38,583 bases of DNA from an uncultured Saprospiraceae bacterium (GCA_938007965.1 CALLMH010000112.1:1-38583), one strand, 5' to 3'; shown: positions 8,138-17,484, numbered from the stretch's first letter. Notes: a model not told the origin generated them from the letters alone. Translations and numbers: made by a program.

Positions 8138-8336
8138 TTAAAATACTCATTGAATCTTCACTTACCAATAAAGACTCTTTTACGATTTGTTCTTCTAATA
8201 ACTTTCGTTTGTGATAATCGTTATAGTACTTAACTGCCTCATTTATATACTTATTTCTACTTGTTTTAAGATGTTCAAGTAATGATTCCGTTTCATGAAG
8301 TATTTGCTCTTGTAATTTTAGTGATATATTTTTCAT
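8106..8336 (-). CDS. MazE-like ribbon-helix-helix antitoxin
   Basis: A 76-residue protein whose first half (ISLKLQEQILHETESLLEH, then TSRNKYINEAVKYYND) fits a ribbon-helix-helix DNA-binding domain: a short beta strand, then two helices. The acidic second half is typical of the toxin-neutralising tail of antitoxins paired with MazF/PemK. Its stop at 8106 lies 32 bp inside the toxin frame, the usual coupled order antitoxin-then-toxin. It would bind the toxin and repress its own promoter. With the toxin interrupted by TAG, this may be a decaying module, with an antitoxin kept for regulation or for protection against related toxins. Confidence 0.8.
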   Translation of the reverse strand: MKNISLKLQEQILHETESLLEHLKTSRNKYINEAVKYYNDYHKRKLLEEQIVKESLLVSEDSMSILSEFENLEDKI

Positions 8337-8465
8337 TTTAAGTTTTTACAAATATGTATCATTCTATGATATCTTACAAGTATATATTGATGGTATCACT
8401 AGTTGGGAAATCTGTAGGTTGGGTAGAGGTGTATTGTGCTAATATTCGAGTAGATTACTAGTTTA

Positions 8466-8981
8466 TTAGTTAAATCCAATGCCTTTTTTAGTTCTGTCTG
8501 GTTTAGCCATGTGAACCATTTTTATCGCAGTAACGGCGGCTTCTACACCTTTATTACCAAATGCTCCGCCTGCTCGATCTAGTGCTTGTTCCTTTGTGTT
8601 TGGGGTGAGGACGCCAAAGATAACAGGTTTTTTTGAGGTTAGTCCTAGGTTCATTATCCCACTGGCGACGGCGTGGTTGATGTAGATATCATGATCGGTC
8701 TCACCTTTTATCACGCAGCCAAGGCAGATGGCAGCATCTATTTTTTCTTGTCCCATGACAAGTCTTGCACCTATTGGAAGTTCGAATGCACCTGGCACAT
8801 GATGGATGAGTATATTCTCTTCTTTGGCACCGTTTGCTTTTAGTGTTTCGATACATGCATCTCTTAGGGCATAAGTTATATCTTCGTTCCAATCAGAAAC
8901 GATTAATGCGAAAGAAAAATCCTCGACAGATTTAAGATTTTGTTTTGTTCCCGCTGATAAATTTTGATCTTTACTTGACAT
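8466..8981 (-). CDS. ribH: 6,7-dimethyl-8-ribityllumazine synthase
   Basis: This enzyme condenses 5-amino-6-ribitylamino-uracil with 3,4-dihydroxybutanone 4-phosphate to lumazine, the penultimate step of riboflavin synthesis, usually as an icosahedral or pentameric shell. The 171 residues include SDWNEDIT (substrate loop, about 29-36), PGAFELP (63-69) and the catalytic segment GCVIKGETDHD with His97. An N-terminal tail of about 20 residues (SSKDQNLSAGTKQNLKSVED) precedes the core, a common length in Bacteroidota. It stands alone; no other rib genes and no FMN riboswitch were seen in the 288 bp upstream. Confidence 0.95.
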   Translation of the reverse strand: MSSKDQNLSAGTKQNLKSVEDFSFALIVSDWNEDITYALRDACIETLKANGAKEENILIHHVPGAFELPIGARLVMGQEKIDAAICLGCVIKGETDHDIYINHAVASGIMNLGLTSKKPVIFGVLTPNTKEQALDRAGGAFGNKGVEAAVTAIKMVHMAKPDRTKKGIGFN

Positions 8982-9269
8982 ATTTGATAAATGTTTGAAA
9001 ACTGTTTTATATTGATTCTTGCCTCTGATTATAAAAGTAATGAAGTTGTAAGCTTATTGTTTTACAAAACATCAAAGACTATGCTCACGATACCACAAGA
9101 ATTGAAATTAAGTTCATTGATTAATACTTATTATACTTAACTTTAATGGGATGCGTAGATCATATCAGAATTTCAGTAAATCAATAAATTCGTATGTCTA
9201 AAAGATTCACCATTAGATGGAAAACGCTTTTAAAAATTTACACATGAAGCGAAATTAAAATTTAAAAAT

Positions 9270-10883
9270 ATGAAACTATATATAAGTAGATATATTTTCC
9301 TTTTTACTGTAGTGCTATTGATTTCCTGTGGTGATGATCAGAGCGAGGTGTATAACGTATTTAGATATAATCAGATTAATCATATTACATCTCTTGATCC
9401 TGTATTTGCCAAAAGTCAAAATAATATATGGGCAACGCATCACTTATTTGATGGACTGGTGCGACTCGATGATTCATTGAATGTGGTGCCTGCTATTGCA
9501 AAATCATGGAATATTTCTGAAGATGGGCTTACTTATACTTTCATTCTGCAGGATAATGTAAAATTTCATAAAAATAAATGCATCGACGAAAATAGAAGAG
9601 TTACTGCTCGAGATGTAAGTTATAGTCTTAGAAGATTAATTAGTGAAAAGGTAAATTCTCCTGGCTCATGGTTGTTTACCGATAAGGTGGACGGCCCAGA
9701 ATCATTCGAAGCGGAGGATGATACCACATTTGTTATGAAGCTCAATCAACCATTTATTCCTATGATGGGAATATTAACAATGCAATACTGCAGTATCCTG
9801 CCACAAGAATGTGTAGAATATTACAAGTCAGACTTCAGATCTAATCCAGTGGGGACAGGGCAGTTTCAGTTTAAAAGATGGGAAGAAAATCAAGCTCTAT
9901 TTCTAGTAAAGAATGAAGAATATTTTGGTGGAACGAACCATAATCTAGACGGTATCAAGACAACATTCATTCCTGATAAAAAGATTGCATTTTTAGAGTT
10001 ATTGAATGGGAATCTTGATTTTGTAAATGGATTAGAATCCTCTTTTATTCATGATTTATTGACACAAGAAGGCGATTTGCTTTCCAAAAGAAAAGAGGCG
10101 CTAAATCTTATCAAAGCTCCGTATCTAAATTCTGAGTACTTAGGTATTAATATGGTCAATCAGCCAGAAGGTAGCCCTCTTAGAGTCAAAGAAATAAGAC
10201 AGGCACTCAATCTAGGACTTGATCGGAAACTCATGCTTACCTCATTGCGAAACGGGGTAGGGAAGCCAGCAAATGCAGGTTTCGTCCCATCTGGTCTCCC
10301 GTCTCATGATCCCTTGAAAGTGCAGGGGTATGAATACAATCCTGACTCTGCTCTCATTTTGATTTCTAAAGCGGGATATGATAGTAGTAATCCTCTTCCA
10401 GAGATAGAGTTATTTACAAATAAGGACTATTTGGACCTTACTACATTCATAGCGAGACAATGGCAAGAAATAGGCGTAAAGACAAAGATTGAAGTTCTGG
10501 AATCTTCAATTCTAAGAGACGGTATGAGAAAATCCTCAGTACCTTTTTTTAGAGCCAGCTGGATTGCTGATTATCCTGATGCAGAATCATTTTTATGTAT
10601 GTTTTATAGTAAATATCCTGCACCACCAAACTACACCAATTACTCCAATTCGGAATATGATATGCTATATGAGAAGGCTATCAAAACTGAAGACATAGCG
10701 GAGAGGTATGAACTCTATCATCAGATGGATAACATCCTAATTGAAGATGCGCCCGTTATTTTTTTGTTTTACGACGAAACAGCTTTGTTTTTTCAGAAAA
10801 ATATCAGCGGGGTCTCAGGAAATGCCGTTAACCTATTAATGGTTGACGATATTAAAAAAGAGCGAGAAATAGGCGCTGATTAA
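9270..10883 (+). CDS. oligopeptide/dipeptide-type ABC transporter substrate-binding lipoprotein (SBP family 5)
   Basis: A 537-residue secreted binding protein with a lipobox (LLISC, lipidated Cys20). The family 5 signature follows: LDPVFAKSQNNIWATHHLFDGLV, then a segment ending AKSWNISEDGLTYTFILQDNVKFH, VTARDVSYSLRRL and, near the end, EIRQALNLGLDRKLM. Such proteins collect peptides or other solutes for ABC importers or act as signalling receptors. No permease or ATPase genes are adjacent, so it is either an orphan receptor or served by genes elsewhere. Its stop abuts the stop of the convergent gene (10884) with no spacing, and no terminator is visible between them. The specific ligand is unknown. 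Confidence 0.9.
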   Translation: MKLYISRYIFLFTVVLLISCGDDQSEVYNVFRYNQINHITSLDPVFAKSQNNIWATHHLFDGLVRLDDSLNVVPAIAKSWNISEDGLTYTFILQDNVKFHKNKCIDENRRVTARDVSYSLRRLISEKVNSPGSWLFTDKVDGPESFEAEDDTTFVMKLNQPFIPMMGILTMQYCSILPQECVEYYKSDFRSNPVGTGQFQFKRWEENQALFLVKNEEYFGGTNHNLDGIKTTFIPDKKIAFLELLNGNLDFVNGLESSFIHDLLTQEGDLLSKRKEALNLIKAPYLNSEYLGINMVNQPEGSPLRVKEIRQALNLGLDRKLMLTSLRNGVGKPANAGFVPSGLPSHDPLKVQGYEYNPDSALILISKAGYDSSNPLPEIELFTNKDYLDLTTFIARQWQEIGVKTKIEVLESSILRDGMRKSSVPFFRASWIADYPDAESFLCMFYSKYPAPPNYTNYSNSEYDMLYEKAIKTEDIAERYELYHQMDNILIEDAPVIFLFYDETALFFQKNISGVSGNAVNLLMVDDIKKEREIGAD

Positions 10884-11666
10884 CTATTCATAAAATTTAA
10901 ATTCTGCAAGGTCTGTAAATGCTTTCTCATCTATAGTATCATATACTTTTACGTTGGATGGCCCTTTTTTGTCTGACCGATCAGCGGAAAGCATCAATCC
11001 ATCATACGACTTATAATTGTCCCAAGGCCATATGGCTGATGGTTCTTTTTTGTCCCATCTGTTATAGAAGCTCCATTGCTTGACAAGGTTGTCAGATTGA
11101 TCTACGTATACTTCATATTTGTTGTCAGGTGTATCCCCGACTTCATCGAATGTCAATTCGAGCACATCACATTTTATTCCAGTCAAAGTTTTTCCTTCTC
11201 TGAGGTACTTTAGGTTGACTCCAGGATCTCGTAGTTTGAATGGCATAAAGAGCCAGTACATATCATTGATCCAGATACTTTTACCTTTGTCTATTGCGAG
11301 TTGATTTGTTTCGCTAAGGACTAATTTCCCTGGCGATTGTTTTTTTCCTTTTCCTGTATCAAGATTTACTAGATATAGAGAGGAATCTGTTGTGTTTTCG
11401 ATTCTCACTCGATTATTTTGTTTGTCCCATAGTAGGTGTCTCGCATTGAAGAAAGTCCAAGACACATATTTGAGATCATCCCATTTTTGCTGACCACCCA
11501 TGGCATCCATGACTTTATTTGCGATTACTACAGCTTTTGGATCTTTGGAGTTATCATTAACATCTTCTTGGGATATAGATGCTTGATCACTGTTTATATT
11601 TTTACAACTTGAAATACAAATCAGGCAGAATAGAATTACAAAACTATATTGAGATATCTTTCGCAT
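10884..11666 (-). CDS. DUF6503-like lipoprotein
   Basis: A 260-residue lipoprotein (signal peptide with lipobox ISSC, Cys21). After a short linker the mature part reads VIANKVMDAMGGQQKWDDLKYVSWTF, then beta-rich segments KNYEVY-like (DNKYEVYVDQSDNLVKQWSF) and a C-terminal VYDTIDEKAFTDL. This fits the LolA/outer-membrane-lipoprotein-sorting-like fold used by Bacteroidota DUF6503 proteins. The role is unknown; periplasmic lipid or hydrophobic ligand binding is a guess from the fold. A second, more distant member is encoded at 36973-37725. It is convergent with the SBP gene, with zero spacing. The family assignment is by motif memory and moderately sure. Confidence 0.75.
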   Translation of the reverse strand: MRKISQYSFVILFCLICISSCKNINSDQASISQEDVNDNSKDPKAVVIANKVMDAMGGQQKWDDLKYVSWTFFNARHLLWDKQNNRVRIENTTDSSLYLVNLDTGKGKKQSPGKLVLSETNQLAIDKGKSIWINDMYWLFMPFKLRDPGVNLKYLREGKTLTGIKCDVLELTFDEVGDTPDNKYEVYVDQSDNLVKQWSFYNRWDKKEPSAIWPWDNYKSYDGLMLSADRSDKKGPSNVKVYDTIDEKAFTDLAEFKFYE

Positions 11667-11721
11667 AGAATTTTATTTGTGAGAATATTGACGAATATAT
11701 TTATTTGAAGAATGTATATGG

Positions 11722-13005
11722 TCATTCCTCCATTTTATAGACTTGACCATTTTTCATAACAAAATTGATGTTTTGGAGAATAGAAATATCCTTTAAAGGG
11801 TCACCTTTCACGGCGACAATATCGGCAAGTTTACCGACGGATAATGATCCAAGTTTTTCTTTGATGTTGAGCAGATCAGCGGCATTGATAGTTGCACTTT
11901 GTATTGCTTCTATTTCGGGCATACCAGCTTCGACCATGAAGACGAACTCTTTTGCATTATCACCATGTGCGGAGACACCACTATCTGTACCAAACGCTAT
12001 TTTGACACCCGCTTTATATGCTTCTCCAAAAGTCACTTGTATCTGAGCTCCTATTTTGATTGCCTTGGGTACTATGATAGGAGGAAAGTATCCTGGAATC
12101 TCAGCTTTCTCCGCCACAAATTTTCCAGCGGATATAGTAGGTACGAGGTAAGTGCCGTGCTTTTTCATCAGATCCATTGTTTCTTGATCCATCAATGTTC
12201 CATGCTCAATACTAGTGATTCCACCGATTATTGCTCTTTGCATCCCTTCTACACCATGTGCATGAGCGGAAGTGGTCATACCATAATCTTTAGCGGCTTT
12301 GACGACTGCCTGTACCTCTTCTAGTGTAAATTGTGGTCCTGATCCATCTTTGGCCACGGATAATACACCACCAGTTGCGGTGATTTTGATACAGTCTGCA
12401 CCATTTTTATATCTCTGACGTACGGCTTTGTATGCATCTTCGACACTGTTTATGACTCCATCTTTCGGGCCAGGGTTTCCTTTTAGCTCTGATTTAACAC
12501 CATTTGTAGGATCAGCATGTCCTCCTGTTGTAGCGATTGATTTTTCTGCAGTGTATATCCTTGGTCCATCTATGAAGCCTTTATTGATAGCCTTTCGGAG
12601 AGAGACATTTACGCCTGATCCACCCAGATCTCTTACCGTCGTAAATCCTGCATTCAATGTTCTTTTGCAGTATACGGTAGCTTCTAGTGCGACGTCTGTA
12701 TCTTCTAATCGAAATTTTTCTTCGTATGTCTTTGGTCGTGATTCATGTTCTATGTGTACATGCATATCCATGAAGCCAGGCATTACCGTCATGTTTTTTA
12801 AATTTATCACTTCGGTATCATTTGGCGCAGTTGCATATCCGTTTTTGATCTCAATGATTTTTTCACCGTTTACTATGATGGTCTGCTCCTCAAGTGATTT
12901 TTTATTTTCTACGTCTATAATTGTTCCGCAGTGGATGTATGTTTCCTGTGCGTGCATGGAGTTTGAGAGACAGATTATTACCAATATTATGAATATTTCT
13001 TTCAT
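11722..13005 (-). CDS. secreted metal-dependent amidohydrolase (imidazolonepropionase/Xaa-Pro dipeptidase-like)
   Basis: A 427-residue amidohydrolase-superfamily protein with an N-terminal signal peptide (cleavage near HAQ-ETY, residue 20). The metal-binding set is visible: MHVHIE (His82, His84), bridging Lys207 in CIKITATGG, His248/His250 in TSAHAHG, His268 in SIEHGT, and the catalytic Asp in FGTDSGV. The C-terminal GKLADIVAVKGDPL is the small beta domain typical of the family. These enzymes hydrolyse C-N bonds, and exported members often act on dipeptides or related amides in the periplasm. The substrate is not predictable. The neighbouring DUF6503-like gene lies 55 bp downstream on the same strand and may be co-transcribed. 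Confidence 0.88.
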   Translation of the reverse strand: MKEIFIILVIICLSNSMHAQETYIHCGTIIDVENKKSLEEQTIIVNGEKIIEIKNGYATAPNDTEVINLKNMTVMPGFMDMHVHIEHESRPKTYEEKFRLEDTDVALEATVYCKRTLNAGFTTVRDLGGSGVNVSLRKAINKGFIDGPRIYTAEKSIATTGGHADPTNGVKSELKGNPGPKDGVINSVEDAYKAVRQRYKNGADCIKITATGGVLSVAKDGSGPQFTLEEVQAVVKAAKDYGMTTSAHAHGVEGMQRAIIGGITSIEHGTLMDQETMDLMKKHGTYLVPTISAGKFVAEKAEIPGYFPPIIVPKAIKIGAQIQVTFGEAYKAGVKIAFGTDSGVSAHGDNAKEFVFMVEAGMPEIEAIQSATINAADLLNIKEKLGSLSVGKLADIVAVKGDPLKDISILQNINFVMKNGQVYKMEE

Positions 13006-13373
13006 GGTACATTTATTAAGATTGTGAAAATATAAGCGCTATGTTACTTAGAGTGTGTAATGAAAAATCTAATGTAGCTGATTTTTTTGAGATGTAATGT
13101 TAAGAGCGTATTTCAGTTTGTCGTTTTTCGTTTTTAGACAATTTGTTTAGTCCATATTGTAAATTGTCTTAGCGAATAAAGCTTTTCAGGCGACTTTTAA
13201 AATCTAGATTCATGTTCTTAATTCTGGAATTCTATAAAAACTACATCGCGAAACATATATAATACCATAGAAATAGTGGATTATTGAATTAATGGCACTT
13301 CATTTGTAACATATTATTGAAGCTTGGTGGATATATAAGATCCTAAGATAGAGCAAAACAAAATTTTAAACTC
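13006..13373. other. divergent intergenic region with a 9-bp inverted repeat
   Basis: No gene is seen here between the amidohydrolase and the DoxX gene, which are transcribed apart. The only structure noted is a perfect 9-bp inverted repeat (AGACAATTT at 13136, AAATTGTCT at 13161) with a 16-bp spacer, which could be an operator or a small hairpin. Confidence 0.5.
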
Positions 13374-13790
13374 ATGAAAGGAATAGCGGATCTGCTAGGT
13401 AGAATATGTTTGAGTACTATATTCTTTTTTGAAGTTTTGGATACCATTTTCTTTTATAATACGGCAAAAGAAGCCTTGACTAATTATGGTGTTACTTGGA
13501 TGCAGGACACATTATTGATCACAGTTTTAGTGATGATGAGTGTAGGCGCATTATTGGTTGTTATAGGTTATTTCGCTAGGGTAGGAGCATTGTTACTATT
13601 GTTGGTTTGGGTGCCTTTTACGTTTATTGCGTATTCATTTTGGAATGATCCACCAGATTTACAGAGAGAAACCATGTTGTTTTTTATGAGAAACCTTGCT
13701 GTCATAGGAGGGTTATTACTTCTTATGGCCAATGGTAGTGGGGAGTATAGTGTAAGGAGGTTGATTCACGTTATGAGATTGCCCAAATAG
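13374..13790 (+). CDS. DoxX family membrane protein
   Basis: A 138-residue integral membrane protein with four hydrophobic helices. The N-terminal LLGRICLSTIFFFEVLDTI matches the start of DoxX/DoxD proteins, and later helices are VLVMMSVGALLVVIGY, VGALLLLLVWVPFTFIAY and MRNLAVIGGLLLLMANGSG, with the family's Arg-Asn before the last helix. DoxX proteins are linked to terminal oxidases or thiol/redox complexes, but most are uncharacterised. It appears monocistronic, and upstream of the ATG there is only AT-rich DNA without a clear Shine-Dalgarno sequence. Confidence 0.85.
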   Translation: MKGIADLLGRICLSTIFFFEVLDTIFFYNTAKEALTNYGVTWMQDTLLITVLVMMSVGALLVVIGYFARVGALLLLLVWVPFTFIAYSFWNDPPDLQRETMLFFMRNLAVIGGLLLLMANGSGEYSVRRLIHVMRLPK

Positions 13791-13932
13791 AGATGTTTTC
13801 ATGGTGTATTACCATAGTGAGAAGGTGATTTTTATGATATTAAATTAAAAGTTAAATTTTCGTCGTCTTCGTTGAAATGAATTGCTCGATACGTTAATAG
13901 AGCAATAATCACAAAAGATTGATCAATCTGAC

Positions 13933-13940
13933 TATTTTTG
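13933..13940 (+). promoter_or_regulatory. Bacteroidota -7 element TATTTTTG
   Basis: A perfect match to TAnnTTTG, 5 bp before the ATG at 13946. If used, the transcript would be leaderless or nearly so. No good -33 TTG was found. Confidence 0.45.
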
Positions 13941-13945
13941 CGAAT

Positions 13946-15919
13946 ATGAGTAATTCTTTTTTAGGTAAAATACTGTTGATGTTGACTTCAGTCCTTATAG
14001 TGATAGGATGTGCGAGTACAGGAAGTCCTAGTGGAGGGCCTAAAGATACTCAAGCTCCAGGATTAATTAAGGAGAAATCTTCGCCAAATTTTAGTACCAA
14101 TTATACCCCAGAAAAGATCGAGCTCGAATTCGATGAATGGATCGAACTAAAAAATCAAGCGAAAGAAATTCTAATATCTCCCCCTTTTTTCAAAAAACCA
14201 AAAATCACCCAAAGAGGGAAAAAAGTTACCGTCGAGTTTCCAGAAGATGAACCACTAAGACAAGATGCTACCTATACGCTCAATTTTGGAAATAGTATAG
14301 TAGATTTTACTGAGTCTAATCCAGTAGAGGGTTTCCGTTTTCTTTTTGCCACAGGTGATAAGATCGATAGTCTGACATTTGGGGGCACTATCGTAGAGGC
14401 GTACGGTGGCGAACCAGTAGAAGACGTATTGATCATGCTCTATGATGTCTTAGGTGATTCTGTTGTCGTGTCAGATAAGCCATTTTATTATGCCCGAGCT
14501 AGTGAGGATGGCGACTTTAAGTTCGAGAATCTTAAAAATGATACATTTAAGTTGATCGTAATCGAAGACCTTAACCTAAATTATCTATTGGATGATGAAG
14601 TGGAGCGATTAGCATTTGTTAACTCTTCATTCATTTTGAATGACAGTACAGATTTTGCTCCGGAGTTGAGATTATTTACACCAGAGCAGACTACACGGAT
14701 AATCAGCTCGACGAGTAAGGTAAAGGGGCAAATAACGACGATATTCAACAAAAAAGCGGATGAAATAGGTTACGAGTTTCTCTACCCGTCAGATTTTAAT
14801 CCTATAGTAGAGACCATCGAAGACACGATTAGGTACTGGTTTTCTGATCCATTAGATTCTATGGGGATTATTTTCGGCGTAGATACATTGGACTTTACCA
14901 TACCTCCATTTGATTCTGTCTTTTACACTAAGAAAATAACCTTGAAGGACGATAATTTGACCAAGTCGAAACTTGCACCGTTCGATAGTCTGGTTTTGAT
15001 GTTTTCTTCTCCTTTGAAGACGATTGATACATCTTTCATGATCCTTAGTGATTTGCCGAAGGAGATTAAAGTAGATTCGATATCTGCAAAGTTAGATAGT
15101 CTTGGAAATTCGAAAGGTCTTAGTAAGATTAAATTAAAAAAGGATAGAAACAAAAGCCGAATTGATAGTTTGGCTACGGTAGATAGTATTCAGGTTTCTA
15201 AAGGACAGGAGAGGTTAGGACTTGACAGCTTGACTATGGAGAAAGACACATTAGGACTTGATTTATCTGATACTATATCGATTTATTCTTTTGATGCTTC
15301 TTTGGATTCTAGAAGTTTTATTTTGAATCATAAATGGGAGCAAAATCATGATTATCAATTGACTATATTGCCTGGTGGACTCGTAGATATATATGGTAGG
15401 ACATGCGATACGCTAGTCTATAAGTTTAAGACTTCCGCTATGGAAGAATTTGGAAATATCAAATTGACAATCTCTGAAATTGATAGCAATAGCCAATATA
15501 TAGTCATACTAAGAGATGGTAAAAAGACGATCGAAGAAGAAATAGTAATCGGCGGAGAAAATTCTAAAATTACATTTTCTAGATTGCCATTAAGTACATA
15601 TAATGTGTATTTAATAAATGACGAAAATAAAGATGGGAAGTGGACAACAGGCGATTACTGGAAAGGTAGGCAACCAGAACTACTGAAGAAATTCGAGCTA
15701 GAGAAGTTACGAGAAAATTGGGATTTGGAAGCTAATATATCATGGGAAGGAATAGTAAAAGATACGATGGGACTCGGAGTAGATTCTACTTTTATGAAAC
15801 TGGATAGCCTTGAAAATAAAATGCCTAGCGACGTAGAGATAAAATCCCAACTACCAAAACAGGATAAGTCAAAAAGGTCAGGTAGCAATAAAAGTAAGGG
15901 TAGAGGAAGAAAAGGATAG
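13946..15919 (+). CDS. large Ig-like (SbsA_Ig type) outer-membrane lipoprotein
   Basis: I chose the ATG at 13946 (657 residues); an upstream TTG at 13919 would add a poor leader. The signal peptide ends in a lipobox (VIGC, Cys22), then CASTGSPSGGPKDTQAPG, a start widely conserved in Bacteroidota lipoproteins. Residues about 30-125 look like an SbsA-type Ig-like domain (IELEFDEWIELKN, TLNFGNSIVDFTE). Middle and C-terminal parts hold further beta-rich segments, one resembling a carboxypeptidase-regulatory-like fold (FKFENLKNDTFKLIVIED). The C-terminus is basic and low complexity (SGSNKSKGRGRKG). It is probably a surface or periplasmic structural protein. It precedes lptB by 36 bp, so co-transcription is possible although lptB has its own promoter motif. 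Confidence 0.8.
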   Translation: MSNSFLGKILLMLTSVLIVIGCASTGSPSGGPKDTQAPGLIKEKSSPNFSTNYTPEKIELEFDEWIELKNQAKEILISPPFFKKPKITQRGKKVTVEFPEDEPLRQDATYTLNFGNSIVDFTESNPVEGFRFLFATGDKIDSLTFGGTIVEAYGGEPVEDVLIMLYDVLGDSVVVSDKPFYYARASEDGDFKFENLKNDTFKLIVIEDLNLNYLLDDEVERLAFVNSSFILNDSTDFAPELRLFTPEQTTRIISSTSKVKGQITTIFNKKADEIGYEFLYPSDFNPIVETIEDTIRYWFSDPLDSMGIIFGVDTLDFTIPPFDSVFYTKKITLKDDNLTKSKLAPFDSLVLMFSSPLKTIDTSFMILSDLPKEIKVDSISAKLDSLGNSKGLSKIKLKKDRNKSRIDSLATVDSIQVSKGQERLGLDSLTMEKDTLGLDLSDTISIYSFDASLDSRSFILNHKWEQNHDYQLTILPGGLVDIYGRTCDTLVYKFKTSAMEEFGNIKLTISEIDSNSQYIVILRDGKKTIEEEIVIGGENSKITFSRLPLSTYNVYLINDENKDGKWTTGDYWKGRQPELLKKFELEKLRENWDLEANISWEGIVKDTMGLGVDSTFMKLDSLENKMPSDVEIKSQLPKQDKSKRSGSNKSKGRGRKG

Positions 15920-15930
15920 ATATAGTTCAT

Positions 15931-15938
15931 TATCTTTG
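15931..15938 (+). promoter_or_regulatory. Bacteroidota -7 element TATCTTTG upstream of lptB
   Basis: A perfect TAnnTTTG match 17 bp before the lptB ATG at 15956. No clear -33 TTG was found. Confidence 0.45.
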
Positions 15939-15955
15939 GTAATCGAAAATAGAGT

Positions 15956-16699
15956 ATGAAGCTAAAAGGAGAAAATCTTGTCAAAATATATGGAAATAGA
16001 AAGGTCGTCCAATCTGTAAGTCTAGAAGTGAATCAAGGAGAGATTGTAGGTCTTCTTGGGCCAAATGGAGCTGGGAAAACAACTACTTTCTATATGATGG
16101 TAGGATTTGTACAGCCTAACAGTGGTCACGTGTACCTGGATGGGGAGGATATTACGAGCTTAGCGATGTATAGAAGAGCTCAAAAGGGATTGGGGTATCT
16201 TCCTCAAGAACCATCTGTATTTAGAAAGCTATCAGTCGAGGATAACATATCCGCCATCTTGGAGATGACGAACTTATCTAAAGCAGATCAGGAAGATAAA
16301 TTAGAATCTTTGATTGATGAATTTGGCTTGCATAAGGTAAGAACCAACCTTGGCGACTCCCTTTCTGGAGGGGAGAGAAGGAGAACTGAGATCGCTCGAT
16401 CACTGGCATCGAGTCCTAAGTTTATCTTATTGGATGAGCCATTTGCAGGGATCGACCCTATAGCCGTAGAGGATATCCAATTTATAGTAGAAAAACTAAA
16501 AGATAAGAATATCGGGATATTGATAACCGATCACAATGTACAAGAAACACTGAGCATAACTGAGCGTGCCTACCTGATGTTCGAAGGGAATATCCTGAAA
16601 ACAGGGACAGCAGAAGAGCTCGCTGCGGATGAGATGGTAAGAAAAGTTTATCTTGGTCAAAACTTTGAATTAAGAAAAAAAGTGGATAGAGGTGAGTAG
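15956..16699 (+). CDS. lptB: LPS export ABC transporter ATP-binding protein LptB
   Basis: The ATPase that powers extraction of lipopolysaccharide from the inner membrane by LptFG and its passage along the LptC/A/D bridge. The 247 residues contain Walker [10 protein letters not shown] (35-43), a Q-loop in YLPQEPSVF, the ABC signature LSGGE (136-140) followed by RRRTEIAR, Walker [14 protein letters not shown] (Asp160, Glu161) and the switch His in [21 protein letters not shown] and FAGIDPIAV are typical of LptB rather than of branched-chain amino acid ATPases. Its 3' end overlaps the next small gene by 8 bp, so the small genes downstream are probably translated from the same message. Confidence 0.95.
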   Translation: MKLKGENLVKIYGNRKVVQSVSLEVNQGEIVGLLGPNGAGKTTTFYMMVGFVQPNSGHVYLDGEDITSLAMYRRAQKGLGYLPQEPSVFRKLSVEDNISAILEMTNLSKADQEDKLESLIDEFGLHKVRTNLGDSLSGGERRRTEIARSLASSPKFILLDEPFAGIDPIAVEDIQFIVEKLKDKNIGILITDHNVQETLSITERAYLMFEGNILKTGTAEELAADEMVRKVYLGQNFELRKKVDRGE

Positions 16700-16952
16700 G
16701 ATAGGATTGTCTTTTATTATAGTAATGGTTATCTGTATATTTCATAGTTGTGATGAGCCTGTGCGGACGACATTGACCCCCAAAGAAAAGAAAATACTCG
16801 ATAGTCTCTATGCGACGAAAGCATCAGAAGTTCGGAAAAGAACGGATTCTATATGCGATGCACAATACGACTCAATTTTTCAAGCGGCAAAGGACTCTTT
16901 CTATCATAGCTATATGAAAGAGATAGAACTAATGTATAATGAGGAGAGATGA
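16692..16952 (+). CDS. small putative lipoprotein in the lptB operon
   Basis: An 86-residue protein starting at GTG (16692), 8 bp inside lptB. The N-terminus is a lipoprotein signal ([16 protein letters not shown], Cys20). The mature part is a charged helix ([20 protein letters not shown], then [21 protein letters not shown]) ending in YNEER. No family is recognised. Its stop overlaps the next start (ATGA, 16949-16952). The tight overlaps on both sides suggest strict coupling with lptB and a periplasmic, envelope-related role, which is inference only. Confidence 0.7.
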   Translation: MSRIGLSFIIVMVICIFHSCDEPVRTTLTPKEKKILDSLYATKASEVRKRTDSICDAQYDSIFQAAKDSFYHSYMKEIELMYNEER

Positions 16953-17320
16953 TGGAACACAGATTTAAAAATGTTGGTCTTTTCGGGATAGTGTTGATTG
17001 CTGGCTTGTTTTTCTTAATGTCATTCTCAGAAATTGAGTCTACTGATCAAGATCCGAAAAATAACAAAAAAGAAATCAGTCTAATAGACAAAAAACTTGA
17101 AGAGAAAATACAAAATTTCCGAAAGATAATTCTTGATAAGTGCAAGAAGGAAGCAATCGAGAAAGCCGAATTATTTGTGGATAGTATCGTCGCTGAAGAA
17201 TATAGAATTCTGTCTAATGACACCATCTCATTTCCATCAAAACCCATAAGACCATCGCTACCCAAGAAAATAATACTCAATGATTCCACTTCAATAGATC
17301 CTATCTTATCTGGAGATTGA
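16949..17320 (+). CDS. small membrane-anchored protein in the lptB operon
   Basis: A 123-residue protein that overlaps the preceding gene by 4 bp. One N-terminal hydrophobic segment (VGLFGIVLIAGLFFLMSFS, about 9-27) serves as an anchor or uncleaved signal. A charged helical region follows (about 40-90, DKKLEEKIQNFRKIILDKCK, then KKEAIEKAELFVDSI), then a Pro/Ser-rich tail (SFPSKPIRPSLPKK). No known domain is recognised. It is likely co-translated with lptB and the small lipoprotein. A second ATG lies at residue 2. Confidence 0.65.
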   Translation: MMEHRFKNVGLFGIVLIAGLFFLMSFSEIESTDQDPKNNKKEISLIDKKLEEKIQNFRKIILDKCKKEAIEKAELFVDSIVAEEYRILSNDTISFPSKPIRPSLPKKIILNDSTSIDPILSGD

Positions 17321-17484
17321 GATATTAGATCTGCTAATCTTCCCTTTCTTTGATTATGATCGCACTTAAGCTGTTCATATATATTGTCTTATGACTAAAA
17401 CGAGTTGCCGATAATAAGTGATATGGACAACTTTTTTATACTAAATCCTAATGCACAACGGGTATTATTAGATATATTAGCGAT

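Noticed and set aside
12428-13027. Plus-strand frame of 199 codons inside the amidohydrolase gene
   Set aside because: The minus strand encodes a complete amidohydrolase with all metal ligands; this is a shadow frame.
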